Shown here: one piece after another, positions 19,277 to 27,092 of the stretch
Layout: each line of letters opens with the position of its first letter
Position numbering within the stretch: position 1 is the first letter of the stretch
Source of the DNA: Spirochaetales bacterium
GTDB lineage: Bacteria; Spirochaetota; Spirochaetia; UBA9216
Assembly (NCBI GenBank): GCA_016342585.1
Contig: JAEINK010000022.1
Span: 1-64,000, forward strand
Direction of reading: 5' to 3'
DNA length: 64,000 bases
Program-made: the position numbers and the translations under genes
Notes under the pieces: model-generated
Told to the model about the DNA's origin: nothing
Seen by the model: only the letters and a program-made list of their open reading frames with translations
The model's database searches: none

Positions 19277-19906
19277 TTACTCTCCAGCAGGCTCCGCAGC
19301 AGCTTCACCTTCAACGGCAATCTCTTCATCTGCATCTTCATCCGTTGCTTCTTCAACAACCTTGATGATGCTCAGGCTGACAATAGTCTGCTCTGGATTA
19401 CTGAGGATTTTAACTTCTTCGTCAATAACAATGTCAGAAACGTGAATTGCTTCATTGAGTTGAAGATTGCTGATATCAATTTCAATAGCCGAGGGAATCA
19501 TACTCGGAATACATTCGATATCAATAACATGGAGTCGCTCTTCAAGAGCTCCACCTGCTTTAATTCCTGGTGCCACACCAACAAGTTTAACAGGAACTGT
19601 AGTTCTAAGGGCTTTACCCTTTTCGATTTCAAAGAAATCGATGTGAAGAATTTTCGAGGTAAGAATATTCTCCTGAATGTCCTTTACAAGAACATCTCTA
19701 TTTGTACCTTCAACATCGATGGTAAAAATAGTATTGGCCTGAATATCGGTAAAGCTTTTATTAAAAACAACCTCATCAACTGCAATTGCCACTGGTTCGG
19801 CATGACCGTAGATGACTGCGGGAATTTTACCTTCACTCCGAACTTTCTTTGTCGGCCCCTTCTTGAGATCCTTTCTGATAACAGCCGAAAGTTCTTTCAT
19901 TTCCAT
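19277..19906 (-). CDS. rplY: 50S ribosomal protein L25, long (Ctc) form
   Basis: 209 residues: an N-terminal L25 5S-rRNA-binding domain (about 1-92; VRSEGKIPAVIYGH) plus a C-terminal TL5/Ctc beta domain (about 95-185), ending in an acidic Ala/Glu tail (EGEAAAEPAGE). The long form is a general-stress type ribosomal protein. Its stop codon is inside the spacer between the GGAGAG site and the CTG start of pth, so the two are tightly coupled. Confidence 0.96.
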   Translation of the reverse strand: MEMKELSAVIRKDLKKGPTKKVRSEGKIPAVIYGHAEPVAIAVDEVVFNKSFTDIQANTIFTIDVEGTNRDVLVKDIQENILTSKILHIDFFEIEKGKALRTTVPVKLVGVAPGIKAGGALEERLHVIDIECIPSMIPSAIEIDISNLQLNEAIHVSDIVIDEEVKILSNPEQTIVSLSIIKVVEEATDEDADEEIAVEGEAAAEPAGE

Positions 19907-19965
19907 ATCGGACTCTCCTTAACAATAACTTATCTAAGATAACTTTCTATCGTAGTTTTTCTAAA

Positions 19966-20037
19966 CTGGGATGGCAGGATTCGAACCTACGAATGGCGGA
20001 CCCAAAACCCGCTGGCTTACCACTTGCCTACATCCCA
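19966..20037 (-). tRNA. tRNA-Gln (TTG)
   Basis: The minus strand gives a 72-base cloverleaf: acceptor TGGGATG/CATCCCA, short D stem GGC/GCC, anticodon stem GCGGG/TCCGC with loop TTTTGGG (anticodon TTG), T arm GTAGG-TTCGAAT-CCTGC, discriminator G. It lies between spoVG and rplY in the same orientation, apparently inside the operon, so it may be processed from the mRNA. Confidence 0.94.
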
Positions 20038-20131
20038 AATATAAATAGAACACCTCAATACCAGGAACAGCATTCAATGTTCATTTAAATACATTTTATA
20101 GGGAGAGTATGATTATTGAACAGGATTAGTC

Positions 20132-20416
20132 CTAGAAGGCGGTCTCTTTCTCTACTTCGTCTTCAGGGGTATTTTCATAAGTTTCCAGGATTTTTGATTG
20201 AAGCAGACCCCTAAAGGCTGAATTAATCGGATGGGCAACATCCTTATATTCACCAGTCTTTGTCTTTCGGCTAGGCATTGCAATAAAAGCACCGTTCTTA
20301 CCCGATATGACTTTCACATTATGCACAACAAAACAATCGTCGAATGTTACGGTTACGTAGGCCTTAAGTTTACCATCTGCACTTACCCGACGAATCCGGA
20401 TATCAGTGATCTCCAT
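20132..20416 (-). CDS. spoVG: SpoVG family nucleic-acid-binding regulator
   Basis: 94 residues, full family length. It has the conserved start [11 protein letters not shown] and the core [21 protein letters not shown]. SpoVG proteins are small dimers that bind DNA and RNA; the Borrelia homologue is a known site-specific DNA/RNA-binding regulator. It has an AAGGAG site before the start and sits between ispE and tRNA-Gln. Targets here are unknown. Confidence 0.96.
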   Translation of the reverse strand: MEITDIRIRRVSADGKLKAYVTVTFDDCFVVHNVKVISGKNGAFIAMPSRKTKTGEYKDVAHPINSAFRGLLQSKILETYENTPEDEVEKETAF

Positions 20417-20476
20417 AAAAATCTCCTTGCCGATTCATAATCTAGTATCCAGATCATTTTAATATGCAGATTACGG

Positions 20477-21331
20477 CTACGCAAGTAATTTAATTTTCCA
20501 CACCCTGTTAAAACGTTGTTTTATCCTAATAAAAGCCTTTTCCGCCTGATTTTCATCAGAAAACAGACCAAAAACAGATGAACCGGATCCTGACATCGAA
20601 ATAAAGTCTCCATTCTCCTCACTTAAAAGCCGGTAGGCTTCATTTAATTCAGAAAATTTCGGACCTATTGTTTCCCAGAAACTATTAAAAAACGGCCAAT
20701 CACGGCAGTTCTCCTGCAGATAGGCTTTTTCAACCTGCTCTGCATCCAGTTCGTTATTCACTCTCCCTTCTCTATCAAACAACTCATAAGCATACTTGGT
20801 ACTGATGACTATCTCAGGCACAACAAGAACCAACTCGAAACCTTTCAATGGTGAAAGTTCCCTAAGATTCTCTCCCCGCCCGGTAACCAGGGCCGAAGAT
20901 CCCCCTAAAAAAAAGGGGACATCACTGCCAAGGGTCTCCCCCAGACGGTAAAGTTCACTCATGCTTAAAGGTTCACCATTAAGTTGATTCAAACCATTAA
21001 GTACGGCTGCGGCATTTCCCGAGCCACCACCAAGTCCTGCACCCGCTGGAATCCTTTTATGAACCGTAAATTCATAGGCGGTCTGAATATCCGCAAGATC
21101 AAGAAACGCCCTGGCCGCCTTGATAATCAGGTTATCAGCCGGAGGACAGTCAAAATCTCCAATTATGCTGCAGTTGTCTGCATTTTTCAAAGAACTTATT
21201 TTGATCTCATCATAAAGATCAACTTTATGAAACAGGGAAATAATATTATGAAACCCATCCGGCCTGGGTTCTTTAATATCAAGATGAACATTTATCTTGG
21301 CCGGAGAATAAACAACTGTTTCCCTATTCAT
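20477..21331 (-). CDS. ispE: 4-diphosphocytidyl-2-C-methyl-D-erythritol kinase
   Basis: 284 residues. GHMP-kinase fold with PAKINVHLDI at the N-terminus, the ATP loop PAGAGLGGGSGNAAAVL near residue 95, and the C-terminal MSGSGSSVFGLF motif. It phosphorylates CDP-methylerythritol in the non-mevalonate (MEP) isoprenoid pathway, so this organism makes isoprenoids and polyprenyl carriers by that route. First gene of the ispE-spoVG-tRNA-rplY-pth-tilS-ftsH series. Confidence 0.95.
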   Translation of the reverse strand: MNRETVVYSPAKINVHLDIKEPRPDGFHNIISLFHKVDLYDEIKISSLKNADNCSIIGDFDCPPADNLIIKAARAFLDLADIQTAYEFTVHKRIPAGAGLGGGSGNAAAVLNGLNQLNGEPLSMSELYRLGETLGSDVPFFLGGSSALVTGRGENLRELSPLKGFELVLVVPEIVISTKYAYELFDREGRVNNELDAEQVEKAYLQENCRDWPFFNSFWETIGPKFSELNEAYRLLSEENGDFISMSGSGSSVFGLFSDENQAEKAFIRIKQRFNRVWKIKLLA

Positions 21332-21443
21332 AATATCCAGCTATTATACTGAAATCACGTATCCTGTCAAACCCTCAGAAGGCTTCTAAAGATCTATGAG
21401 AATGTTATTTGACCTTAATATTTACTTGTTCTATACTTTCCCT

Positions 21444-21911
21444 ATGAATTCATTTATAGAGACGATCCTAAAAAAAAGTATCATTGAAATTTCTGCAGAG
21501 ACAGGATTAGGAAAAACAGAGGTAATAACGGCAACAGAGGCGTTCAGTCCTGAAATATTGGTGAGTATAGGGATAACAGGTATGTTTCAGGGCTACTTCA
21601 TGATCCAGGGTACCGAAACCAATGTATTCGGACTGATGAAAAAAATGATTATCGCATCCGGACTCACCCTGGAAATTGCCGATAAGAAAGAAATATTTAC
21701 CGAGGCATTTAAAGAGTTTGCCAATCAGATGTCAGGGCGGTTGATTATGAAATTGTCTGAGGATGATATTAATTGCAATATTACCCCTCCAACAATAATT
21801 TCTGGTGACAATATCAATATGGAGTTGAGTGGGCTCCCAATTTATATTAACCTTAAAGCAGTTTTTCCGGATGAAGAAATTCATATTGAAATCGGCATAA
21901 AAAAATCCTAA
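21444..21911 (+). CDS. CheX-like chemotaxis phosphatase family protein
   Basis: 155 residues from ATG 21444, the usual CheX length; an ATG at 21396 adds 16 residues and neither has a good ribosome binding site. The fold pattern fits CheX/CheC: GITGMFQGYFMIQGT in the first half, then KEIFTEAFKEFANQMSGRL, which holds the conserved Glu and Asn of the phosphatase helix (E..N). CheX proteins dephosphorylate CheY-P, and spirochaetes rely on CheX rather than CheZ. It stands alone here, divergent from ispE, so it may also act on another receiver protein. Confidence 0.75.
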   Translation: MNSFIETILKKSIIEISAETGLGKTEVITATEAFSPEILVSIGITGMFQGYFMIQGTETNVFGLMKKMIIASGLTLEIADKKEIFTEAFKEFANQMSGRLIMKLSEDDINCNITPPTIISGDNINMELSGLPIYINLKAVFPDEEIHIEIGIKKS

Positions 21912-21928
21912 GAAAATGAGGATTTCGG

Positions 21929-21957
21929 TTGACATGAGACAATTCTTCACCTTAGAT
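21929..21957 (+). promoter_or_regulatory. Promoter of the Asp-rich protein gene
   Basis: A perfect TTGACA (21929-21934), a 17-base spacer and TTAGAT (21952-21957), about 37 bases before the start codon at 21995. This is one of the best sigma-70-type promoters in the window. Confidence 0.7.
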
Positions 21958-21994
21958 TAGTTCTATAAGAATCTTTGAAGTTAGGGACGGTTAG

Positions 21995-22312
21995 ATGTTA
22001 ACGGAACATAATAATTCTCTGGAAGGAGAGCCCAATTTTATTTTCATGCTGGGAGAGGACTTCGATAGTGCTTTCAGTGATGACGATGACTTTTTAGACG
22101 ACGGTTACGATGACTACGAAAGTGATTTTGATGAGTTTGATGATGAAGATGATCTTGATGATGACTTCGACGAAGATGATCTTGATGACGAGCTTGAAGA
22201 CGACGTAGATATTGATGACTTCGATGACGATGATGAGGAAGACGATTTCCTTGAAGAAGAGAATGACTTCGATTATGGTGATGGTCTATATTATGACGAT
22301 TTTGACGAGTAA
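21995..22312 (+). CDS. Small extremely acidic Asp-rich protein, unknown
   Basis: 105 residues. After about 28 ordinary residues (hydrophobic patch NFIFMLGEDF), the protein is nearly continuous Asp/Glu broken by Phe, Leu or Tyr at short intervals, with repeats such as FDEDDLDD. More than half of all residues are acidic. It has its own strong promoter and strong terminator, so it looks like a real, well-expressed single gene. There is no signal peptide. By analogy it could be a nucleic-acid mimic, a chaperone-like or calcium-binding tail, or an RNA polymerase delta-like factor; nothing in the sequence decides this. Confidence 0.75.
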   Translation: MLTEHNNSLEGEPNFIFMLGEDFDSAFSDDDDFLDDGYDDYESDFDEFDDEDDLDDDFDEDDLDDELEDDVDIDDFDDDDEEDDFLEEENDFDYGDGLYYDDFDE

Positions 22313-22330
22313 AAGCAGTTGAAATAACGA

Positions 22331-22366
22331 GGCCTCCGGGGACTAAATCCCGGAAGGCCCTTTTTT
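22331..22366 (+). terminator. Terminator after the Asp-rich gene
   Basis: A GC-rich hairpin (GGCCTCCGGG at 22331-22340 with CCCGGAAGGCC at 22349-22359) is followed by a T run that overlaps the stop codon of rsfS on the other strand. The minus strand lacks a T run, so it works only for the plus-strand gene. Confidence 0.85.
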
Positions 22367-22730
22367 ATGTAGCGGCTTTTTCGTATCCTTTAAGAATTTT
22401 ACCGAAATACCAAAGTTTCTCTAAATCATAAAAATCCCGTGATTCTCTGTTCATTAAATGAACAACAAAATCTCCGCAATCAACCAGGGTCCAGCCTTCC
22501 TGTTCAATATGCTTGGCCCTGTTGTAAATGAATATCTCATTCTCCTCCAGAAACTCCTTCAGATGCCGTACAAGCCCCCTCAGATGCCCCTGACTGTTAA
22601 CTGTAGTGATAACAAACCCATCTGTCCAGCTGGTCTGTTCACTCACATCGATGACTACAGTATCTTCTCCCTTATGTTCCTCCAGGAGCTCCCCTACCAT
22701 CATAATTCTACTCTTTACAGTATCGTCCAT
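22365..22730 (-). CDS. rsfS: Ribosomal silencing factor RsfS
   Basis: 121 residues from ATG 22730 with a GGAAAGGA site; a TTG five codons upstream is rejected. The RsfS/Iojap core is clear: VIDVSEQTSWTDGFVITTVN, then HIEQEGWTLVDCGDFVVHLM and FYDLEKLW. It binds ribosomal protein L14 and blocks subunit joining under starvation. It overlaps the LytR-type gene by 23 bases and is last in the rplU operon. Confidence 0.95.
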   Translation of the reverse strand: MDDTVKSRIMMVGELLEEHKGEDTVVIDVSEQTSWTDGFVITTVNSQGHLRGLVRHLKEFLEENEIFIYNRAKHIEQEGWTLVDCGDFVVHLMNRESRDFYDLEKLWYFGKILKGYEKAAT

Positions 22731-23898
22731 CAAAATCCTTTCCAAGGAGGATCGTCACATCAATGGTCATATCCGCGATTCCGCCCTCCGATATCTCATC
22801 TACCTGCCGTTCTATTTTTGTGCATTTTATCACGGCAGCCACTCTCTGAGCCCTTGTAATATCACCGCTGCGGTCTATTACTATTGTCTGCTCCAGGTCT
22901 TGTTTATCGTAATTACCAATATTTGCAATATCGTATCCGAAACTCTGAAAAAGCTGGCCTGTCCGGCTCGCCAGCCCCGTATTCGAGGTCCCATTCAACA
23001 GTTCGATACTTGTACTCAACTCTTCATCCGAAACAACCTCTATGTTCGCCAGCGACTTAAGCGTTTGTCTGACCGTTTCCTGAAGAAGAATTCCATCCTT
23101 ATGTCTGAAAAGGAGGGTTTGATTATCGACAACCCTCTCGACTCCCAGAACCCGCTGAAAGACCATCCTCTCCCCGTCAAGCTCCTTCAGCGACGCCAGG
23201 AAGGTTGTAAAAGCCTGATTGGAGAGGTTTGTATCCATATTCCTGTTAACCAGGGGAAAAACCTCGGGATGCGTTAACTTTTCGTAACTTTGCCCCCACC
23301 CCTTAAGAAGGGCCTGTATGAATTTTTCCCGGCGGTCTGTTTTTTCGATCTCTATTTCACCAACTTGAGAATAGGTTATAAAAATTTTAGCCTTTGCACC
23401 ATCAAGCACAAGAGAACCCGAAGGAAGAAAGATAAGCTCTTCGGGAACCTCCACAGGATTGGCAATAAATAAAGAGAGCCCCTCAATCAGATCGACCTGA
23501 GCCTCGAGCTGCTCAAGGTTCATTATAAAATAAAACGGTATGGATACTGCTGTTATCTCTTCAAGTTTCCGGATGTATGCTTCAGGTTTATCAGCATCGA
23601 AAAGTATGGAAATTTTGTCTATCCTTCCAACAGATTCAACAATATCTCCGGTATTCGAAGGAACATCCAGTAATGCACCTTTATGTGTCACTGGATGAAA
23701 AAAGAAAATCTCGGTAGCAAGTAACTCCTCACCATCGACGACCATAAAACAGGAAGCAAACGAATCCTCCTGCTCCAGAGCGTCAGCCATGGGATCAACG
23801 TTCATTCTGGAAAGAAAGAAAACCGCAGTTCCCCCGATTATCAAAAATATAATTACGAGAAAGATTATTCCCTTGTCAAATGCTTTTCTCTTTTTCAA
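22708..23898 (-). CDS. LytR-CpsA-Psr-like membrane protein with LytR_C domain
   Basis: 396 residues with one N-terminal membrane segment (about 10-30), a periplasmic LCP-like domain (about 45-260) and a C-terminal LytR_C domain (about 310-365; ELLNGTSNTGLASRTGQLF). LCP enzymes move glycopolymers from a polyprenyl carrier to the cell wall. Here the usual Arg-Asp motif after the first strand reads DVPSNTGDI, so a key Arg appears missing; TDRREKFIQALL keeps a later Arg pair. It may therefore be inactive or have another role. It is placed between yqeK and rsfS. It overlaps the former by 4 bases. Confidence 0.8.
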   Translation of the reverse strand: MKKRKAFDKGIIFLVIIFLIIGGTAVFFLSRMNVDPMADALEQEDSFASCFMVVDGEELLATEIFFFHPVTHKGALLDVPSNTGDIVESVGRIDKISILFDADKPEAYIRKLEEITAVSIPFYFIMNLEQLEAQVDLIEGLSLFIANPVEVPEELIFLPSGSLVLDGAKAKIFITYSQVGEIEIEKTDRREKFIQALLKGWGQSYEKLTHPEVFPLVNRNMDTNLSNQAFTTFLASLKELDGERMVFQRVLGVERVVDNQTLLFRHKDGILLQETVRQTLKSLANIEVVSDEELSTSIELLNGTSNTGLASRTGQLFQSFGYDIANIGNYDKQDLEQTIVIDRSGDITRAQRVAAVIKCTKIERQVDEISEGGIADMTIDVTILLGKDFDGRYCKE

Positions 23899-24428
23899 TT
23901 TATATACCGCTCCAGTTTTTTCTTACTACTCTTATTTTTGTAATACAAAGTTATGGTTCTTTCAACCCGGAGAAACAACTCTTCCAGAGTTGAAAAATCA
24001 TCCCAGACCATAAAATCCGGCTTGAAATAAGGTCGTCCAGGCTCAATGAAATCGGCTATATAAACAATCATATCCAATTTTCCCATCACATCACCGCCTC
24101 TTACATGCAAGCGGACTGCTCTGAAGACAGATTCAGCGAGGTCGGGGAAATACAAGGCAAGAATGGCAGCACCAACCTTACCGTGAAGCAGAACAGGTTT
24201 CTTCATCTCAAAATCATCACACTCTATCTGATATTCTTCAACATACTTTAAAAGCTCAGACACAGGTATTTCCCGACCGCAATCATGAAGCAGGCCTGCG
24301 AGAAAGGCAGATTCAGGTTCTTCGCCATAGTACCTTGCCAATTTGGCACAGACACGACCAACGCGAACACTATGTTCAAATCTTTTAGATGTTATTCTAT
24401 TTTTTAAGAATTCAAAATAAGGTCTCAT
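23895..24428 (-). CDS. yqeK: YqeK-type HD phosphohydrolase (Ap4A hydrolase family)
   Basis: 177 residues from ATG 24428, which matches the family start; an ATG at 24443 is possible and the longer frame to 24563 lies inside nadD. HD-domain metal ligands are visible: His in KRFEHSVRV, HD in LLHDCGREIP, His in LLHGKVGA and Asp in YIADFIEPGRPY. The family hydrolyses diadenosine tetraphosphate to ADP. The nadD-yqeK-rsfS neighbourhood is widely conserved. Confidence 0.93.
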   Translation of the reverse strand: MRPYFEFLKNRITSKRFEHSVRVGRVCAKLARYYGEEPESAFLAGLLHDCGREIPVSELLKYVEEYQIECDDFEMKKPVLLHGKVGAAILALYFPDLAESVFRAVRLHVRGGDVMGKLDMIVYIADFIEPGRPYFKPDFMVWDDFSTLEELFLRVERTITLYYKNKSSKKKLERYIN

Positions 24429-24432
24429 GCTC

Positions 24433-25014
24433 TTAACTATCATAACCATACATTTTATGCTTACAAATATAATCAAAAACACCTGAAGGGACCAGATATT
24501 TAAAGGCCTCCCCCTGCGCAACCCTCTCTCGGATACGAGAAGAAGAGACGGGAAGAACTGCATTCCCTATTTTAGTATGGGGGTATTTCAATTCATTACT
24601 TGAAGTCAAGGATTCTACCCGGCAGGCAAGAAGGAGCTCAACCTCTTCCGCCAATATATCAGGTTCCTTCCATTTTGAAAAACCGGGAATTAGATCATCC
24701 CCCAGAATAAATCCGGGTTTCTCATTCCAGCCATAACGTTCACGCATCTCCCGAATTGTATCGATGGTAAAGGTCGTCCCCTCCCTCTCGACCTCAGAAA
24801 GGTCCAACTCCCAGGGAGTATCTTCTAAAGCTTTATTAAGCATATCAATACGTTGTTCCCTGGAAGAGATTCCTGAGTTATTCTTATGTGGTGGAATACC
24901 TGATGGTAAAAAAAAGAGCCTTGGTTTCTCAAACATCCGCCAGACCGTTTCTGCAAGATGAAGATGACCGATATGAACGGGATCGAAAGTTCCTCCGAAG
25001 ATTATGTTTCGCAC
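24433..25014 (-). CDS. nadD: Nicotinate-nucleotide adenylyltransferase
   Basis: 193 residues. Nucleotidyltransferase signature GGTFDPVHIGHLHLAE at the start and the second motif SSSRIRERV near the end. It adds AMP to nicotinate mononucleotide in NAD synthesis. It overlaps the end of obg by 13 bases, indicating translational coupling. Confidence 0.97.
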   Translation of the reverse strand: MRNIIFGGTFDPVHIGHLHLAETVWRMFEKPRLFFLPSGIPPHKNNSGISSREQRIDMLNKALEDTPWELDLSEVEREGTTFTIDTIREMRERYGWNEKPGFILGDDLIPGFSKWKEPDILAEEVELLLACRVESLTSSNELKYPHTKIGNAVLPVSSSRIRERVAQGEAFKYLVPSGVFDYICKHKMYGYDS

Positions 25015-25997
25015 CCTTCCTCCAGAACGTGTCCAGCTACATACCGAATCATCTCCTCCAACCCCTTTCTCGTGAAATTGGAGATCCCCATTACGGTTTC
25101 ATCGGGATTTACCCTGGCAAGCTCCCGGATATTATCATCCCCTTCAAAAAGGTCAATCTTTGATCCGACAACGAGCCTTGGACGGTTCATCAATTCGGGA
25201 GCATACTGACTTAATTCAAGCTTCAGTTTTTCAAAAGCGGTAAGATATTCAGGATCACCGAGATCTATTAAAAAGAGTAGCATCCGAGTCCTGTATATAT
25301 GCTTTAAAAACTTAAGACCAAGACCTGCACCATCGGATGCCCCTTCTATAATTCCTGGAATATCCGCAAAAACAATGTCTTTATCATAATATTTAAGCAT
25401 ACCCAGGTTGGGTATTTTTGTCGTGAACGGGTAATCGGCGATTTTAGGATTAGCATTTGTCATGGCCGAAAGGAGACTGGATTTCCCAGCATTAGGGAAC
25501 CCGACCAAACCAACATCAGCGATCAAATTGAGTTCTAAATGAACCCGACACTCCTGACCAGCCATTCCCGGCTGGGCATAACGTGGTGCCTGATGCCTGG
25601 ATGTAACAAAGTTTGTATTTCCTTTGCCGCCAATTCCACCCTTAAGAAAAACCCACTGGTCTTCACCCGTAAGGTCCTTAAGGACTCGTCCGGTTTCAGG
25701 ATCCTTTATCAGCGTACCAGGAGGAACATCGATAATTACATCAATACCATTTTTACCGTGCTTTTTACGTCCTTGCCCGGGATGACCATTTTCAGCCCTG
25801 AAATGACGTTTTTGCTTGAGATGCAGTAATGTTTTAGTATTATTCTTTACAGAAAAGATAACATCGCCACCCCGACCGCCATCACCGCCGTCGGGACCGC
25901 CTTTAGGAACATATTTTTCCCTGCGGAATGAAACACATCCAGCCCCTCCGTTTCCGGAGCTGACATCTATATATGTTTCATCCGCAAATCCCTGCAT
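25002..25997 (-). CDS. obgE: Obg family GTPase
   Basis: 331 residues. The Gly-rich Obg domain (about 1-158; SSGNGGAGCVSFRREKYVPK) is followed by a GTPase domain with G1 GFPNAGKSS, G3 DIPGIIEGA and the G4 motif at SKID. There is no long C-terminal OCT domain, so it is the short form. It binds the 50S subunit during late assembly and links ribosome production to (p)ppGpp. It starts 5 bases after rpmA. Confidence 0.97.
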   Translation of the reverse strand: MQGFADETYIDVSSGNGGAGCVSFRREKYVPKGGPDGGDGGRGGDVIFSVKNNTKTLLHLKQKRHFRAENGHPGQGRKKHGKNGIDVIIDVPPGTLIKDPETGRVLKDLTGEDQWVFLKGGIGGKGNTNFVTSRHQAPRYAQPGMAGQECRVHLELNLIADVGLVGFPNAGKSSLLSAMTNANPKIADYPFTTKIPNLGMLKYYDKDIVFADIPGIIEGASDGAGLGLKFLKHIYRTRMLLFLIDLGDPEYLTAFEKLKLELSQYAPELMNRPRLVVGSKIDLFEGDDNIRELARVNPDETVMGISNFTRKGLEEMIRYVAGHVLEEGCET

Positions 25998-26002
25998 ATT
26001 CC

Positions 26003-26260
26003 CTAGCTGGCAACAGGAAGGACATGGATATACTTCCTGCCCATTCTTGCCTTGAAAACAACTTCGCCTTCGGCTTTAGCAAAAAGGGTATCATCTTTTC
26101 CTTTTCCTACGTTGTCTCCGGGGTGAAATCTTGTTCCTCTCTGACGAACAAGGATCTCTCCTGCATTTACGATCTGACCGGCATATCTTTTAACACCCAG
26201 TCTTTGGGCATTTGAATCTCTTCCGTTCTTGGAACTACCGCCACCTTTTTTATGTGCCAT
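26003..26260 (-). CDS. rpmA: 50S ribosomal protein L27
   Basis: 85 residues, starting [16 protein letters not shown], with a strong AAGGAG site 8 bases upstream. The N-terminus reaches the peptidyl-transferase centre. There is no N-terminal extension of the kind cleaved by Prp in Firmicutes, although a prp-like gene lies just upstream. Confidence 0.98.
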   Translation of the reverse strand: MAHKKGGGSSKNGRDSNAQRLGVKRYAGQIVNAGEILVRQRGTRFHPGDNVGKGKDDTLFAKAEGEVVFKARMGRKYIHVLPVAS

Positions 26261-26296
26261 AACGTTTACTCCTTAACAGTAAATCTCCAATGGAGA

Positions 26297-26623
26297 TTAT
26301 AATAAATCAACGTGACAAAATTCCGGATATTCTTCTTGAACATCCAGAAGTCCAGTCACAAGCCCGTCACAAAGCCCCTTCAGCCACTCTCTCTCACTCT
26401 TTTGAAATGAAATAAGGCGGAATCCGGCTTGTCCCGGGTCGGGGGCAACTCCTTCAAGAGTCACTCCCTCTTTCCCTTCCATGGTCCTGCCGGCAGTTCT
26501 GATCAATACAGAAACCGCCGCACAGATAATATCCTCACCTTTTTTCCCCGCCCCGGCATGACCGACGACTTTACATAATTCTACTATACCTTCTGCAGAA
26601 AGTTTAAGGGAAATGGTTATCAA
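26297..26623 (-). CDS. prp: Prp-like cysteine protease (DUF464/YsxB)
   Basis: 108 residues from TTG 26623, preceded by GGGAG 10 bases away. The family catalytic pair is visible in GHAGAGKKGEDIICAAVS (His and Cys 12 residues apart). In Staphylococcus the enzyme removes an N-terminal extension from L27. It lies between rplU and rpmA as in those genomes, but the L27 here has no extension, so the substrate is in doubt. A second palindrome lies at 26283-26298. Confidence 0.88.
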   Translation of the reverse strand: MITISLKLSAEGIVELCKVVGHAGAGKKGEDIICAAVSVLIRTAGRTMEGKEGVTLEGVAPDPGQAGFRLISFQKSEREWLKGLCDGLVTGLLDVQEEYPEFCHVDLL

Positions 26624-26628
26624 GGAGA

Positions 26629-26943
26629 TTATACTCCCAGGATGTCTTCTACCCTTACCATGGTGTACTTTTGACGATGCCCCATTCTTCGGGCATAATT
26701 CTTTCTTCTTTTATATCGGAAGATTCGAATCTTTTTACCCTTGGTATGTTCTTCAACTTTGGCCTTTACACTGGCACCATCCACATAGGGGGCCCCAACT
26801 TTAACATCGCCTTCACCGCTGATCATAAGTACGGAATCAAACTCGAGGGCCGAACCCTCTTCCGCATCTATTTTGTCAACTCTTAAAAGAGTGCCTTTCT
26901 CAGCTTTGTACTGCTTACCTTTAATCTCAACTAATGCATACAT
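26629..26943 (-). CDS. rplU: 50S ribosomal protein L21
   Basis: 104 residues from ATG 26943 with a GAGG site; a TTG three codons upstream is rejected. It has the L21 core YALVEIKGKQYKAEKG and KKIRIFRYKRRKNYARRMGH. It binds 23S rRNA. First gene of rplU-prp-rpmA-obg-nadD-yqeK-lytR-rsfS, with a promoter at 26991-27020. Confidence 0.98.
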   Translation of the reverse strand: MYALVEIKGKQYKAEKGTLLRVDKIDAEEGSALEFDSVLMISGEGDVKVGAPYVDGASVKAKVEEHTKGKKIRIFRYKRRKNYARRMGHRQKYTMVRVEDILGV

Positions 26944-26990
26944 ATTTATCAACCTCGAATATCATTTTCCAGACGCAACTTGTAAATGAT

Positions 26991-27020
26991 TATATATCAT
27001 ATACATAAGAACATAGTCAA
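26991..27020 (-). promoter_or_regulatory. Promoter of the rplU operon
   Basis: On the minus strand TTGACT (27015-27020) and TATATA (26991-26996) are separated by 18 bases, leaving a leader of about 40 bases that might carry L21-binding control; no clear structure is seen. Confidence 0.55.
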
Positions 27021-27092
27021 GGCGATTAGGATTATTTACGGAAATCAAACTCTCACCTTACCTATTTGTTTGACAGAAGGGGGAGAAACCCT

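Noticed and set aside
22001-22312. Asp codon runs considered as a simple DNA repeat
   Set aside because: GAT and GAC are mixed and the promoter, start and terminator frame a normal gene, so it is treated as coding.
26283-26298. Palindrome ATCTCCAATGGAGAT as a terminator between prp and rpmA
   Set aside because: The stem is short and no T run follows on the minus strand; the genes look co-transcribed.
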